DNA from: Atkinsonella hypoxylon
Taxonomy: Eukaryota > Ascomycota > Sordariomycetes > Hypocreales > Clavicipitaceae
Reading direction: 5' to 3'
DNA: 64,000 bases
Assembly: GCA_000729835.1 (NCBI GenBank)
Contig: JFHB01000119.1
Span: 1-64,000, forward strand
Shown here: in pieces, positions 43,681-56,500 of the stretch
Layout: the number at the start of each line of letters is the position of its first letter
How positions within the stretch are numbered: position 1 is the stretch's first letter
Made by a program: the position numbers and the translations under genes
Notes under the pieces: generated by a model
Told to the model about the DNA's origin: nothing
What the model saw: the letters and a program-made list of their open reading frames with translations, nothing else
The model's database searches: none

Positions 43681-45224
43681 TCACTTGTTGCTCTCCTTGA
43701 CGGTTTTTTTGACGCCGTCAATAAAAGCCTTGACCGCCCGTCCCCCTCCCAGCGGCAGCTGTCCACCTACCATGTAGCCGCCGTTCTCGACTCGAATGTC
43801 CAATGCATCGGCCACTCCTGGCAGACCACCATCACGAAGCGCCATTGTGAGTGTTACTAGTGCTTGATTGAATTGTGGGCTTCGGAGGACCTTCTTCAAC
43901 AAGCTCCGTTTATCATCCACGGAAAGTGAGGCCTTGGCGGCTTCAACTGTTGCCGCAGACGGCTCGTTTCGACTCTCCTTCGCGGCCACTGAGCTCGTGG
44001 CTAGAACAATGATAGTCGGGGGTAAGTAACTCAGCAGGATGTCAAGGTAGTCGACTGATGCTTCATCGATCATGGGAACTGTAATCGATGTCGGTAGAAG
44101 ATGGTTGAGATACGGATACGGTATATCCGCTTGTTGCTGATTCTGCTGTCCTCCAGCAAGACCCTGCTGGCCCGTTAATGAGTCCAAGAAATTTCTCACG
44201 GCTGCAGCGGCATCCGGTGCTGATGACGAAGCCCTATGGCTAGTCAGCTTCTTCAAAGTCACGATATAGTCTAGTAAAACAGCACATGTCTTTGTTCATT
44301 TCTTCAGTGTTCGTCTGCGAAGGACGTGAGATCTAATACTAGTGCAGTCACAGATTGAAGCCATATTGGCAAACCCTGCCTACTACCCTCTTGTTTCGGC
44401 ATCATGCAGATTGTACCAGCCATCATTTTTTTAGGGGGGGAAGACACGTAAAGGGAGACAACCTACGCTCTGGCACCATCAGCACCACCCTCTCTCGATT
44501 CTTCGCCTTCATCTCTAATGTCTCCCCCAGTGGCATCGGGACCTGCCCCACCACTTCCACTTGCCCGGTGAACATGAGGGCCTCGATGACCCTCGACATC
44601 TTCCATAGTCTCGTCGTCATCGTCGTCTCGTCGGCCGTCCACATTTCTCACCGCTGCCAACTCTGACATGACATTGACGTCTTCGCCTTGAAGAAGCCGA
44701 TTGACTATTTCGCCAATCTTGCGGTCTCTAGGACTAAACCAACTGGGGTCTCCGTTGCGGCTTTGAGGTTTCGACTGCATCCAAAAGAAGTACCGCTGGG
44801 AAGACGATGCGAATTTAAGAACAAATATGCGACCATTTGTCTTTGTGGTGGGCTGCGTAGCGTCATATTCGTGAGGAACGAAGCTGCAATCGGTTGGCAC
44901 CATTACCAGATCGAGCTCGGGATCATCCCAAGATTGGTCACGCTTGCGCCAACAAAAATGTATCAAATCTGGTCACGTCAGTCCCGCCCATAGTTTTCAT
45001 TCACACAAGATCCTCAACCATACCATCTTCCGAATATAGGTAAAGGTAGCCTGGCTGCGGCTGAGGCTTAACCTTGAGGGGTCTTGAGGTGGCGTCCTAG
45101 AAAGCAGAATTAGTAAAGTGACGTGCACAGGATTGAGGCCGAGAATTGGATGAAGCCGGGAACAAGCTCTTACATCAACGTCACATTGACCAGCCTTGAA
45201 TGTGATTATTGGCGCGATGGGCAT
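43681..45224 (-). CDS. RPN13: 26S proteasome ubiquitin receptor RPN13 (ADRM1)
   Basis: Regulatory-particle subunit that binds ubiquitin chains and recruits the UCH37-type deubiquitinase. Four minus-strand exons, 45224-45174, 45096-45024, 44968-44467 and 44239-43681, give 394 residues. The first two introns are clear (GTAAGA...CTAAT...CTAG and GTATGG...CTGAC...CCAG). The third, 227 nt, is the only frame-restoring choice found (GTAGGT...GACTAG), but its branch site is not obvious. The N-terminal Pru domain runs from ITFKAGQCDVD through YLYSEDDLIHFCWRKR to YFFWMQSKPQSRNGD. An acidic/Gly-rich linker follows. The C-terminal DEUBAD domain contains LSVDDKRSLLKKVLRSPQFNQAL and the conserved tail GGRAVKAFIDGVKK. 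The third junction may need one-exon revision. Confidence 0.92.
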
Positions 45225-45719
45225 ATTGGCTCGTTACTATAAGGTCTCGTGTTTGAGCTAAAGTCGGAGAGGATATGCTGCGAGTGCGGAAGCGAGAGCA
45301 TAAACAAAGCTCTGTCGTGACAAGACAGGCTGCAGGAGCTCTTACGTCAAGCGCCAAGGAAATGATGTTACCGGAGGTTCGCCGGACCGACGCTTCTCCG
45401 ACCAGTACTCAAGGTTTTCATAGAAGTCCACAACTTATTCTACCAGGAGCTCCGCTGAACATAAATTTCAACTGCACACCTTCCAAGTTCTTCGACCTTT
45501 TCTATTCAGTACCATGACATGCTATGACAATCGAACAAGAGCACTCAAGGGTCTTCAATCAGGAATTGGCTCTCGCACTACCGCTTTGAAGCAGTATCTA
45601 GACATTCTCCTCAAGAAGCTACCCGTAACAATTCCTGCCGAATCACACACTTTTTAGGTGCCAAACTCCCGGCCCCCTCAGTAAGTACTTCGAACCCTCC
45701 ACAGGCAAATCAAACATGG

Positions 45720-45925
45720 TCTCCTCTGCGAGTGTATCAGACAAGCCTCTTCTACGAGCGCTCAAACAAGTCTCCTCTGCGAGAATTACAAGCATAGCCT
45801 CCTCTGCGAGCGCTTCAAATAAGTCTCCTCTGCGAGAATTACAAACAAAGCTTCCTTTGCGAGCGATTCAAACAAAGCCTCTGCGAGCGCTTCAAAAACA
45901 ACTTCCTCTGCGAGCACCTCAAAGC
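45720..45925 (+). repeat. Degenerate ~26-bp minisatellite (CCTCTGCGAG core)
   Basis: Eight TGCGAG/ACGAG cores spaced about 23-28 bp (roughly 45728, 45754, 45779, 45806, 45832, 45859, 45883, 45910), with CTTCAAACAAG-like spacers. An 89-codon frame at 45716-45985 spans it, first codon ATG, with repeated LRALQ/LRELQ peptides. Confidence 0.8.
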
Positions 45926-46778
45926 CTCCAGAAGAATTTCCCGGGCCTAATTCCCGGAACGCCTCGGAATCTTCAGATCAATTGAAAGGCCATCTTTAGA
46001 AATATTTCCTGAGCATACCGCAATGTGCGGAGATGCTACTGGCTTCTTGTCCTCCTTTCGGAGATGAATGACGCTTTCTCAAAGTGTTCTAGGACTTGCC
46101 ACCCGATGGTCTTCTACGAGGACTTTTCTGCACTTGAAAATAAATGTGCAGCGATATTCCCGGCGTGTTGTCACTCTTTAATCAAGAATAAGTTCGGGTC
46201 AAGGTCAGACTCATCCCTATCATAATACTGAGCCAGGACTTTCATGATGAGAACTATTGGTCCGTGTTTCAGAGGCGGACTCAAGACCCGCCGACTGACG
46301 AAACAACAAGCATTTATGCATCTCTGATCTTTGTCCTTTGGGTTGTGCTTGGATAAGGGCTTATGCTAAGTAGCATACGACCTAGCAATGGCCTTGAAAA
46401 AACGTTGTGTCTCGCTTTGTTTTGACCTTGCCAGTTAGTCGACGGAAATTAGTGCTATTCCACTACTCCGAACCGCCAGGTATTCCTTGCCAACTAGGCT
46501 GACGAAATTGACCCTCCACGAAGTTAGCGACTCGATAGCCAGATCGCACCATGAGAGGACCGCTGAGAATCGATTGTAACCAGAGAAAAAAAAATTATAG
46601 TAGCATCCGTTCTCTAAAGCATGGCATGTCCAGTTTGACTGGCCACGTGATGAAGGTGCTGGACTTGGCAGTGTCCGGGCGCTTGCTTTGAAAATTGATG
46701 TCAATTATATCAGTGATTAGCGGCGTAGCTCAGGTACGCTCAGGCACCTAAGATGGGTAACATAATCTCAATTTGCAC

Positions 46779-46842
46779 AGGTACCTTAGGTAGGTAGACT
46801 GATGCAGAACAACGTTCCCCTAGGTACCTATCTAGGTAGGTC
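46779..46842. repeat. ACCTAGGT palindrome cluster
   Basis: Several ACCTTAGGTAGG, CCTAGGTACC and CTAGGTAGG words within about 60 bp, upstream of PSF1. It is followed directly by a duplicated CATACTACTGC word. Confidence 0.8.
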
Positions 46843-47220
46843 GTGTTTAGCTGCCATACTACTGCCATACTACTGCCGACTACATGTGAATGCTGCAGAT
46901 TGACATACCTCGGTATCGTAAGAAGGTATTCAGATGCCTGGAATGAATGAGATTTAATGTAACACAATAATATAAATATGGCCAGATACATAGGTCGCTG
47001 ACTGGTGGTATTGATGTATACGAAGTAGGCACCGAGGTACCTAATATATGTACAGCAGGGCGCATGGATGCTGCATGTACCAGCCTTGGCGGGGTAGGGC
47101 AGCCCCATCTGTCCAGACGCGCCTTTCACCTTGGTCGCGTGCCTCGTGTATCTCCATCTGTTCCTCAGACTCGGAATAACGCTCATCAAATCTGCATATG
47201 TTGCGGCTCAGGTCGGCGAG

Positions 47221-47977
47221 ATGTACGGCGACATGGGTATAAAATTGGTACGGCTGACATGTCTGCAAACGCACAATTACAGGAACTAAATATGCTCAGG
47301 TTCAACACGCCAAACGAACCCAAAACCTGGCGCACTTGCCGCCGTATCAGGCGGAACTTGTTCGCGCAGTGACCAGAGAAGTTCGAGATCTCGATAAGGA
47401 CATCAAGGACCTTCTTGAACCATTTCAAGGCTCCTTCAATCCCGCGGCGGACCAAGCTGTTGCCTGCACTCTCCTCGTCAATCACCTGTCCATGCGACGC
47501 AACAAGCGCTGTCTACTGGCGTACCACAGAACACGGACGGACAAACTGGAGGAGCTCGTCTGGAACGGCTCTGATGTTGTGGATCTATGTGGCCAGCAAG
47601 TACGCGATTCAAAGAGCACAGCAAATGGTGCTTCATACTCGGGCGACGCCACAACGAGCAGCCTCAGTCCGCAAGAGGAGGATTACGTGCGACAATACAG
47701 CGATCTACTGGCTGCATATAAAGGACAATGGACGGATATTGATCTCACTGGGAGCTTGGAGCCGCCGCGCGACCTTTTCATTGATGTGCGGGTGCTCAAA
47801 GATGCTGGAGAAATCCAGACTGAATATGGGTACGTCATCTCCCAAGTTTGAGGATTATGCTAATATACTGACGAATGAGACAGCGCGATTACTTTGACCA
47901 AAAACAGCCAGTTTTATGTCCGACAAGGCGATGTCGAGCGACTGATTACCCAAGGATATCTGCAAAAGCTCAGCTGA
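47221..47977 (+). CDS. PSF1: GINS complex subunit PSF1
   Basis: Subunit of the GINS tetramer in the CMG replicative helicase. Exons 47221-47247, 47300-47829 and 47884-47977 give 216 residues. Introns are 52 nt (GTACGG, ACTAA, TCAG) and 54 nt (GTACGT, CTAAT, ACAG). The protein begins MYGDMGIKLVQHAKRTQNL. It contains PPYQAELVRAVTREVRDL, the MRRNKRCLLAYHRTRTDKLEE core helix signature of PSF1, and the C-terminal B domain GDVERLITQGYLQKLS. The nine-codon first exon is forced by frame and by family similarity. Length matches other PSF1 proteins (about 200-215). Confidence 0.96.
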
Positions 47978-49108
47978 GACTTGTCCATAGTTACATGATC
48001 ACTTTCACCAACATATTGTGGATGGGTATAGACCCTATTTCCGAGGTTGGCAATGATGCCACGCCGTGATGGCGACATTTTTCGCTTCCTATGTTATGCT
48101 TGGCATAACGTTGCGCTGTCTGAAAAGGTTCAGCTAGTATGACGTATGCATTGTCGATTCTGAGTAACGAGGCAAAACCAGCTTGGAATCATTCTGATAA
48201 CACAAACGCCCCGGAAACCAAAGGCTGTCGACTGCAACGCCAGACTGGTTCCTCTCAATGTTGCACCCCCCAAGACAAGCCGACCGGGACAATCCAGAGT
48301 ACCAAGTACGCAACGGAAGGCGATCTATATTGGAGGCGCCATTGCATCAGGCCATTCTGCGATGTGTCACCAGCTCCGCAATTGGCAGTGCGCAAATTGC
48401 AAAAGCTTAATCACTAGACGCCTGAAATTGATTTTCACCGAAAAGGGAGAAGTCTGATGGGCAAGGGCATTCGACCCGTTAACGGACTATTCACATACTT
48501 GGAATTCGGAGCTCGGCCTTTTTCTCTATTCTCCATGCCTCGGGCAATGCCGGTCGACCACTCAGTGTTGCTTTCCCAGGAGGGTTACTGTATCTGTGTG
48601 TGTGTGTGTGTGTTGCTGAACTTCAACAAGACAAATAAAAGCTGGTTGGAATATTTTGGGGCTCCGGGATGGCAAAGTACGAAGTGGCGAGAGTCATGCT
48701 TGTTCTAATAACGGTTCTTTGATAATGCGCAGCATCATGCATCCCCACTCGATACCGAAGTGCCGGACCAACCAACCTCAGGGTAGCGGGCTCCCCGTAG
48801 TTTGGACGAACTTAAATAAATGAGAAAACTAAACATTGTTGGGACAGTCACAGGGATGAAAGGGCTAACTGACTATGTTTCGACATATTGATAGTGGCGC
48901 ATCTCGGGCACATCTCGCTTCCTCCCGCAATCCGTGCTATCACTACTCCGTATTCGCCGACAACACCGTCACGTCAACCTTGGACGTTGGAACATTTGCC
49001 GTCGTTTCCTTCCAACCTCCCGCCTGAACACCCGCAAATTGCTAATTCGCGCACCACACCACTCTGCAGCTTTGTACAACGAACTCAGCCATAACGGCCG
49101 AAATCACC
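47978..49108. other. Intergenic region PSF1 / TMEM53-like gene
   Basis: 1.1 kb. It includes an ATG-initiated 92-codon frame at 48139-48417 with no recognisable domain, and a TG dinucleotide run at about 48597-48613. The CT-rich stretch from about 48890 is probably the promoter of the downstream gene. Confidence 0.45.
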
Positions 49109-49984
49109 ATGTTTCCCGGCTTCACCGCCCACTCAGATCAGGTCTTCACTCGTCGAAGCGAAGCCGCCAGCAATGCCGCCAGCAATGCCGAGCATATCCC
49201 CCAGCAACACCAAAATGATCCCACTACTGTCCTCTTATTCGGCTGGGGAGATGGGCTGCCCAAACACGTCACCAAGTACGCAGATGGATTCCGCGAGCTG
49301 TATCCCTACGCAGCCCAGGTTGTCGTCCTCTCGTCCATATCGAAAGCCATGTTCTCCAGCCTCGCCCAGCGAACCGAGTGCATGAGGCCCTTGCTGAACG
49401 TCATCTTCAACAGCAATGGGATTGACAGTTCCAGGATCCTTGTGCACACCATGTCCAGCACCGGAGCCGTCAACTACGCAGCCACGCTCAATGCCTATCG
49501 AGAAACGTACGGCCATCCCATGCCCCATCAGCTTCTCATCATGGATTCCGCCCCCGGCGGCACGGCGTACTCCTGGGGGAACGTCGCCCGGTGGTCGAGA
49601 GCCATGGCTCTTGGCACAGCGGCTTGGTTTCCCTGGCCTTTTGCCGTCACGCAGGTCATCTGGGGCGTTGTCCTGTACTTGAATCACTTATATGGCCGGA
49701 TGCTCGGACGCCAGAGCCCAGGGCAATGGAGCGTACGGGCTGTGAACAACACGCTCTATGAGACCAAGGAGGCGAGGCGGCTGTATCTGTTTGGCAAAGA
49801 AGATGACTTGATTCCGTGGGAGGAAATAGAGCGTCATATCGCTGAGACGAGACCGCTTGGTTGGAAGGTCGACATGGAGATATTCAGCGGCAGTGGCCAT
49901 GTTGGGCATATGAGGATGCATCCTGCGCAGTACTGGGGTGCTATCAAGCAGAGCTGGGAGAAGGCGGTGCAACAGAGCGGTTGA
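49109..49984 (+). CDS. TMEM53/DUF829 family alpha/beta-hydrolase-like protein
   Basis: A single exon gives 291 residues, start at an ATG in good context (CACC-ATG). TTVLLFGWGDGLPKHVTKYADGF is the first strand-helix of DUF829 proteins. ILVHTMSSTGAVN occupies the nucleophile-elbow position, where the family usually has HxFSNGG. LLIMDSAPG, a hydrophobic membrane-like segment (about 170-198), LYLFGKEDDLIPWEEIE and GHVGHMRMHPAQYW follow. The spacing of the Ser, Asp (KEDDLI) and His (SGHVGH) positions fits a possible catalytic triad. Members are associated with nuclear/ER membranes in animals; the fungal role is unknown. It converges on the giant gene. Confidence 0.87.
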   Translation: MFPGFTAHSDQVFTRRSEAASNAASNAEHIPQQHQNDPTTVLLFGWGDGLPKHVTKYADGFRELYPYAAQVVVLSSISKAMFSSLAQRTECMRPLLNVIFNSNGIDSSRILVHTMSSTGAVNYAATLNAYRETYGHPMPHQLLIMDSAPGGTAYSWGNVARWSRAMALGTAAWFPWPFAVTQVIWGVVLYLNHLYGRMLGRQSPGQWSVRAVNNTLYETKEARRLYLFGKEDDLIPWEEIERHIAETRPLGWKVDMEIFSGSGHVGHMRMHPAQYWGAIKQSWEKAVQQSG

Positions 49985-50598
49985 GAATGAGGGCATGCAT
50001 ACACGGCATTTTCAGGGTATCGTTTAGAATGCAGTTATTGAAACTTGACGTTGGAAATCATGGCATGGGTTCTTTGTTTCACTTGAGAAATTAGTTCTCT
50101 GATGACGATCTGTTTTACAAATGGACAGTCACATCTTGCAGCATCTCATCAAAGAAACTCCAGCCCCACGAGGTTCCCTGGTATTTCTGCAAAAAGGACT
50201 GACCAGAAGTATGAAGACATGGGACATTTGCTTTCTGGCCTGGCAGCCACATGATTAGGTAGGCTGTGCTCCGCGTGTAGGGACTCATATGCTTGTGAAT
50301 ATGAGAGATTTGTATTGAGTAAGCGCCTTTTGAAAGAGTGCCTGGGCAGCGCTATTGTAATTCATGAGCAATCGTGGCGATGCTATTCAATACCTCCGCC
50401 TGTCACGAATTTTAAAACATCGTGTCAGTTTTGCGCCACTTCTTCCTGTACCATATCCTGGCAAGACGACGTGATTTATGATTCATAATTTTTACACAAG
50501 AGGACATCCCTACCGCTCCCTACCGCTCTCCTAACGGAAGATTGTTCATTTCGGTCGTCAGTCCATGCAACGGACGCCATCTTTAGCTCATTTGCTCT
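49985..50598. other. Convergent intergenic region
   Basis: 614 bp of shared 3' flank with a repeated CCCTACCGCTC word near 50510-50530. No gene seen. Confidence 0.5.
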
Positions 50599-53500
50599 TC
50601 ATTCCTTCACCAGCTCCTCTTCCTCAAAATCACGAGGCATTAGCATTTTTCTCCCCAAAATCGCACCAACATGTGTCTTCTCTATACCCCCGCAGTCTCG
50701 CCGGATCCGCTTCATCAGAATCTCCAACTTGTCGCAGAAGCTGGCACCAGCATCATCTCGCTGCCTCCCGACTTGAGGCACGTCACCATCAAGCGGCGTG
50801 CAATCCCCTTCGGCATCCACGACACCAACAAGATCACATGCCTCTGTGTATTCGCGCCATGAATTGAAATACAGCTGCCCGGAGAACAGATTCAACCAGG
50901 TCGTCAATGACCGTGGCACCCCGAGGCTTGCCCTCGCCGGCACGGTAAACAGGTCCAATGAGTCCAAGGGCTGAAATCCCAAGTTGGGTCTAGGGGCGTA
51001 GATGTGCAAGGAAACGTTTTCCCATCTCGTAATTCTGGCCGTGAGTGCTTGGGCCTCGAAAGGACTGATGATCATCATGACATCGATCTCAGCACGGTCG
51101 GAAGCGTCCTTTCGTCGGGTCAAGATCCACTGAACCGGCCGTTGGTAGGAATCCATCAAATTCGATTTGCCTCTTGGCGCTACGGTGCGGGCAAAATCGG
51201 CCGTCACCAAAAGATTTCTGAAGTTTGGCGCATTCAAGCTCGTGCGGAAGGCGGCGCTCGTTTGGGAAAGAGACTTAAAGGCGGGCATATATGCTTGCGA
51301 ATTGAGCAACAGCTCCCCGCTTGCCACAAATTTCAGAACATGATCGTGAAGTTTGTGTGCCAATGGTTCAGCGGGCTCCGGCTTCTCGACCTCCTTCTCC
51401 TCCTCGGCCTCCGGTGATAGTTCTCGCTCCGCTTCTTGTTGTAAACTAGCTTGGTTGTGGTCAGTCTCAAACTCACGGCTCCTAATGTCTATCTCATCTT
51501 GTTCTTCCAATGGACACTTGGCATTGACATTCCGGGACAGCCGCTTCTCAAGCGGCTCTGATCGGTATTTTTCCCTTAGAGTCTCGCTTTCGTTTTCCAG
51601 AAAGCGTTCGGCTGCATCTCTGGATAAATTTCTTTCCTCGCTTGTTCGATACAAAGTCCAGAGTTCTTGCTGCTTCTTATAACATTTTCCTTGAACAGCC
51701 CACAGCGCCATGCAGCGCTTCGCGTCTTTCCAGGTCTCGGAAATAGACCACTCAAGAACATCAGAGACATCAATTTGCGAATCTCTTGGCTTGCATGAAA
51801 GCGTCCAAATTTTGTGAAGAATCTCATCAGGTACGCAGAAGACGACGGACTGTCCTTTTCCCAACTGTCGCATTCTCATGCAGGCTGCAAGGCTTGTTAG
51901 TGAGTATCAATAATAATAATTTTCTCGCGAGAAAAGATCCTACCTTGAACAAGCCTGTCTTTTGTGAGGTTTGCACCTAGTGTGACAGCCGCCCGATAAT
52001 CTTGAGGCAGCTTCAAATCCGTTCCTCGTGTATGTGCTTCGTCTAGAAAGATGAGGCAGACGTCAAGTCGCGCTGCGAAGCGCGACACATGGAGAAAGTC
52101 CACCCTGCCATTCCTATCTAATGTGCATAGATTGTCTTGGTCGTCAAAAAACACGACAGCCTGATTTTGTTCGTTATTAGGCAGCTGTTCCAGCCATTTC
52201 TCGGCGACTTCCTTATTGTTTAGTTCGAGTATTTGTGCCCCGACGTCAAGAATTACTCGAACTTTGTTTTTCATGTTCACTACCATAGAGAGAAGCCTCT
52301 CCGCATCACTCTCACCCTCAATCCTGGGTGTCAGTATTCGTGCCACCAGATTTTCAGGTTGAAGGAGGTGTTCCAGAACTAAAGCGTTCGTATGTCTTTG
52401 CTCCTTAAGATCAAGCTGCTCTATAGAAAGTGGAAGAACTATGCGGGAATCGTTCGTGCCACTGAAACCTGTTGTGACGTGCTGTTTGACCTCAGCTATA
52501 TCCCAGCCCGAAGCTGAGAGTCTGTGAGGGAATTCTTTCATCTCTTTCGGAAAGACGAGGTTGGCCAAGTAGTAGTCAGCGACAGACTTGGCCTCTCGCA
52601 GGAAGCGGAAAACGCCATTGCTGCACTGGACGGGGTCGTCCAAATTCACCCCATCCAGCTGACGAAAAGCATTCGGCAGCAGGTAGGCGTCTTTTACCCA
52701 TTCCTCATACGCTGCATTGGCCTGGTCCGATTTTTGCAGGTGAGCGAAGGCAAGCAATAGCTCATTGTCGTCCAATCCTTTGTAGTAATAGCTCAGCAGC
52801 GTCAGCAAAATCACGACATCGGGGTGACTGAATTCGGATCTTGGGCTCGGGTTGTCCTTGGCACGGTACGGCACTGCCAGCCTCGTTGCCGGAACTCTGT
52901 CGAGAGCGAGGCCGTAATCGACCTTCCAGCGTTTCTGCGAAAAACAGAATGCTAATACACCACCAGCAATCAGGCCCCGTAGCAAGAAGAGTGTATTCAG
53001 TTCAGCCTTTGTCCATCCATTATCACGCTCTACCACGTCCATCTCATCCTCATTCAGCTCTTCTTTGGTGATGTATACCTTGACGGCCTCTTTCAATGCT
53101 TGAGCTTTTCCAACCATGGGAAAGCCAATGAGCCCGGTGTCGAGTATTCGGTCTACAATCTTAGTAGTTATCGCGTCCGTGGCGTCACTTTGTAGAATCC
53201 TTGTTCGAGGGAAACTGCCCTTCGTACCTTGGCTCGTCTCTATTGAGTCGGGATGACGTTCTTTGATAGGATAAATGCAGTCTCGGAAGACGTTGAGAAC
53301 TTCCTGAATACAGAACCACCTGGAAGGGCTGTGATCTATTGGACGTTGAGTTCCCATTGTATAAACAAGTTCAAACTTCGGACTGAAGTTCTCGTCGCTC
53401 TCATCTACAATGTCGCGGCACGACTTGTTGAGGAACTCCTGAGAACTGAGAAGGAGACGGCTTGTCTCCTCCTCACCAGAGCATGCCCGCTCGATACCAA

Positions 53501-56500
53501 TGAGCTTGAACGATAAAACATGCTCAGGCTGGACGAGCAGGATTCCGCCCTCCTTAATGCAGTCTTGGTAAATTTCTTTCACAGCTTTAGCCTCAGCAGC
53601 ACCCGGCTTCACGGCGCGGGAAAAAGGCGCGCGGAATATTGGTCTGTTTGTTAGACCCCCAAGCCTGGTCATGAGCATGTCGAACATTTGCTTGGCTTGC
53701 GGTTTGGCCACGATCACGCGAACTAACGTTTCATTCCCATCCGCGAGGCTCGCAGCGACGATTGGGACGATGACGGAGGACTTCCCTTCCCCCATGTTAA
53801 GTTGCATCACGGCGTTCTTGCCGGTTGATGGCCGCCGCATTTCGGCGGCAATTTGGCTTTGCACCTCTCGAATCATGAAGCCACCCTCGATTTCGATAAG
53901 CAACGACTCTGGATCTTGAAGAGGATCCCAGTTAGTGTGGCCAATATTTTTCAACTCTTGAGTCAGCTTCTGTAGGCTCGTAGTCAAACTCAGAAGTCGT
54001 TCGGCTTGCTGCAGATGGGTCAACGCTATGCCGTACTGGACAATGCAACGCTGCCATTCAGCCGACAGCTTGCACCATCGTCTTGCACAAAGCTGCTGAA
54101 GAAAGAAGGCGGGACAGATTCTTGGCCACTGGTAGATATTTGGCAGTGCAATGCGCGCAGGGCGGGATAAGTCTACATCCTGCTGCGAAACACAGTATGC
54201 CGCTCCAAGGATGATGCGATAGATTTCGTTCACGCGTCTGGTGCATTTTCCATGATGTTGTGTCAGGATCAGTACAACATCTTCTGGGACAACGGCATTC
54301 AGGACCGAATGATGGTGGTACTTCTCGAGCGCGTAAAGGCTCTGCTTCAGCTGCTGGACATATCCTTTTTCAAAAGCAGACGAGGATTTGCGTTCCAGTT
54401 TCGCGACGAGGTACGGCAATCGAAGATCTGACCTCACCACAGATTCACCAACAGTCGGGAGCTGATCGGCAACAGAGCATATCATATCAGGCACACGAGG
54501 TGCGAGGTGCGACCAAACGTCCTCTGTGCATATAAATGTCCTGCCTCTCTCATCAATCTGACTACTAGCCTTTGATGATAGAGTGGGAATGCCTAAATTC
54601 TCGTGTTGTTGAGGCACTGCCTCACTTATGTGTCCGATGTATTGTTTAAAGCTGCGGTTGTCGAACCAGCTTTTGAAGAGGGGATTGACTGATTTCACCG
54701 CCAGGGCTATGTTGATATACACACGCCACTTTTTGGACGGTCCAGTCTCAGTTGGAACCTCTAGTTCTTCACAAGGCCACTGTGCTTCCAGAGCTTCCGC
54801 CAGGCTCTTGGTAGCCGTTGATCGGTGTTGCTGAAACTGGTCTTTTTGACGCTGTTGATAGACACCCTTCGGCTCTTCGTGCAAACGTTTAAGCGAGTTT
54901 TCCGGGCAGTTCTTCAACGGCTTACAGGCTGACTCCATAGCCTGCATGATCTCATGAACTTTCGGCTTCACACCGTTCTTCAAATGAAAGAAGCTTGCTG
55001 ATGGTAAGCAAGTATTTCGCAACCGAGCAAGAATCGCAAAACCAGCTATTATATATAGCACGCTTCTATCGATTTTCCCTCCATAAGCCATTGTAGACAG
55101 CCAGAGTGCGATGTCGAACTTTCCAACGCGGCTGAAACCATCGCTTAGAACTCGGTGAAGCACCACCAAGTTTTTGAGCGCGAACGACGTCTCCGTAATC
55201 CACTGTGCGTCGTACGTTAGTTGCATGTTAGATTCCTGGTGATTCTGCCCCATGACCTCCTCTACGCTAGAAATGAGGTCCCATAAGTGTGACTCGAGAT
55301 TCTGCGGAAGTGCAAAATGGGGCTTTATCGATTCCCGGTAGACGGTGTTGGCGATGCCAAATACGTCCTCTACTCTTCGGATGCCAAATACGTCCTTTAC
55401 TCTTCGGATTTCCTGCCAGCGGTCCCTGCTATTGTAAATCTTGTCAAATTGGGAGGAATAGAGTTCGGCTCCAAAACCGGAGACCCTAAAAGTAGCCGAT
55501 CTTATGTCATCGCGATCAAGCAGTCCCATGTCGGTATGGGTAAGGCGTGGGGGCTCAGCCCACGACTCTTGGTAAAAGAATCTGGATCTCAAGGTGCGAT
55601 CGAAAATTCTCTGAACAAGTTTGACAAAACCGCTATGTTGCGCAAGGAAGCCAAGTTGGGACGACCATGTCACGGTCTGCATTACCCTCTCGTTCTTTGG
55701 GTAATAGTCCCTCTTAGGTGTCAGCAGCGCCAATCTCGACAAAATATCGAAGCTCTCTTTAGACCACTGATCGAACGACTTCACGGCTGCAGAATCGAGG
55801 ATAGAAAGTGCCTGCTCTGTTCCAGTTCTACCTGTTAAAGGATCTGGCAAACAAAACGACGTGAGGGCGTGAAGATAGGCTACAAATAATTTGCCGCGTG
55901 CGCTCCCATTGTCTATGAGACGTCCAAGTAGTTCGTCTACGTGATATGACTGAGCCCTTGTGACTGTGTCTAGGTCAATCGTTGCTTGAGTGTGGTCATT
56001 AATTCTGCACAATGATATTCTCCCATCTGGTACCAGGATCAATCTCTCGGTTGAGGTGTTATTCTTCAGAATAAGTTTGTTACGAAGACCGATTAAAGTC
56101 CCCACGCTTTGAGTTTTGTCAATGACCATGCCCTGGAATTCTTTCGAAAAGATGTCTGACATCGCTTGCCCGAGTCTGAAACTGAGCTGCAATCTTGGAA
56201 GCGCAATTTCTAAGTCATCTGATGCTCCATTGAGTGCGGCTTGTATCCAAGCAGCGACCTCAACGGAGTGGAATATCCGTCCGAGGGCCTTCCCGGTTGA
56301 ACTCGTGGTCGTGATGACGTATTGTCCATCTAATTCAAGCCGCCACCTGTTCCCAGCGATGACGGTGTGGAGTTTCCGAATGGTCCCAGGGGGTGTCCAT
56401 GGATCATCCTCTGGGCGGAAATCCACGTATTTTTTTGCAACATTGTACCATTGAATATTGTGTTTTACAAGGGGCACAGGGTAGTGTTCAAGAAAAACAT

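Larger units (their letters stand above)
45225..47220. other. Divergent intergenic region RPN13 / PSF1
   Basis: 2 kb without a confident gene. It includes an ATG-initiated 80-codon frame at 45275-45517, a 47-codon frame starting near 45508, a degenerate minisatellite at 45720-45925, a short Cys-rich frame near 46025, and an ACCTAGGT cluster at 46779-46842. The pieces at 45.3-46.0 kb could be exons of a decayed or orphan gene, but no set of splice sites I tried gives a long product. Confidence 0.45.

Noticed and set aside
48139..48417. 92-codon ATG frame after PSF1
   Set aside because: No domain, no promoter or splice support; length compatible with chance.
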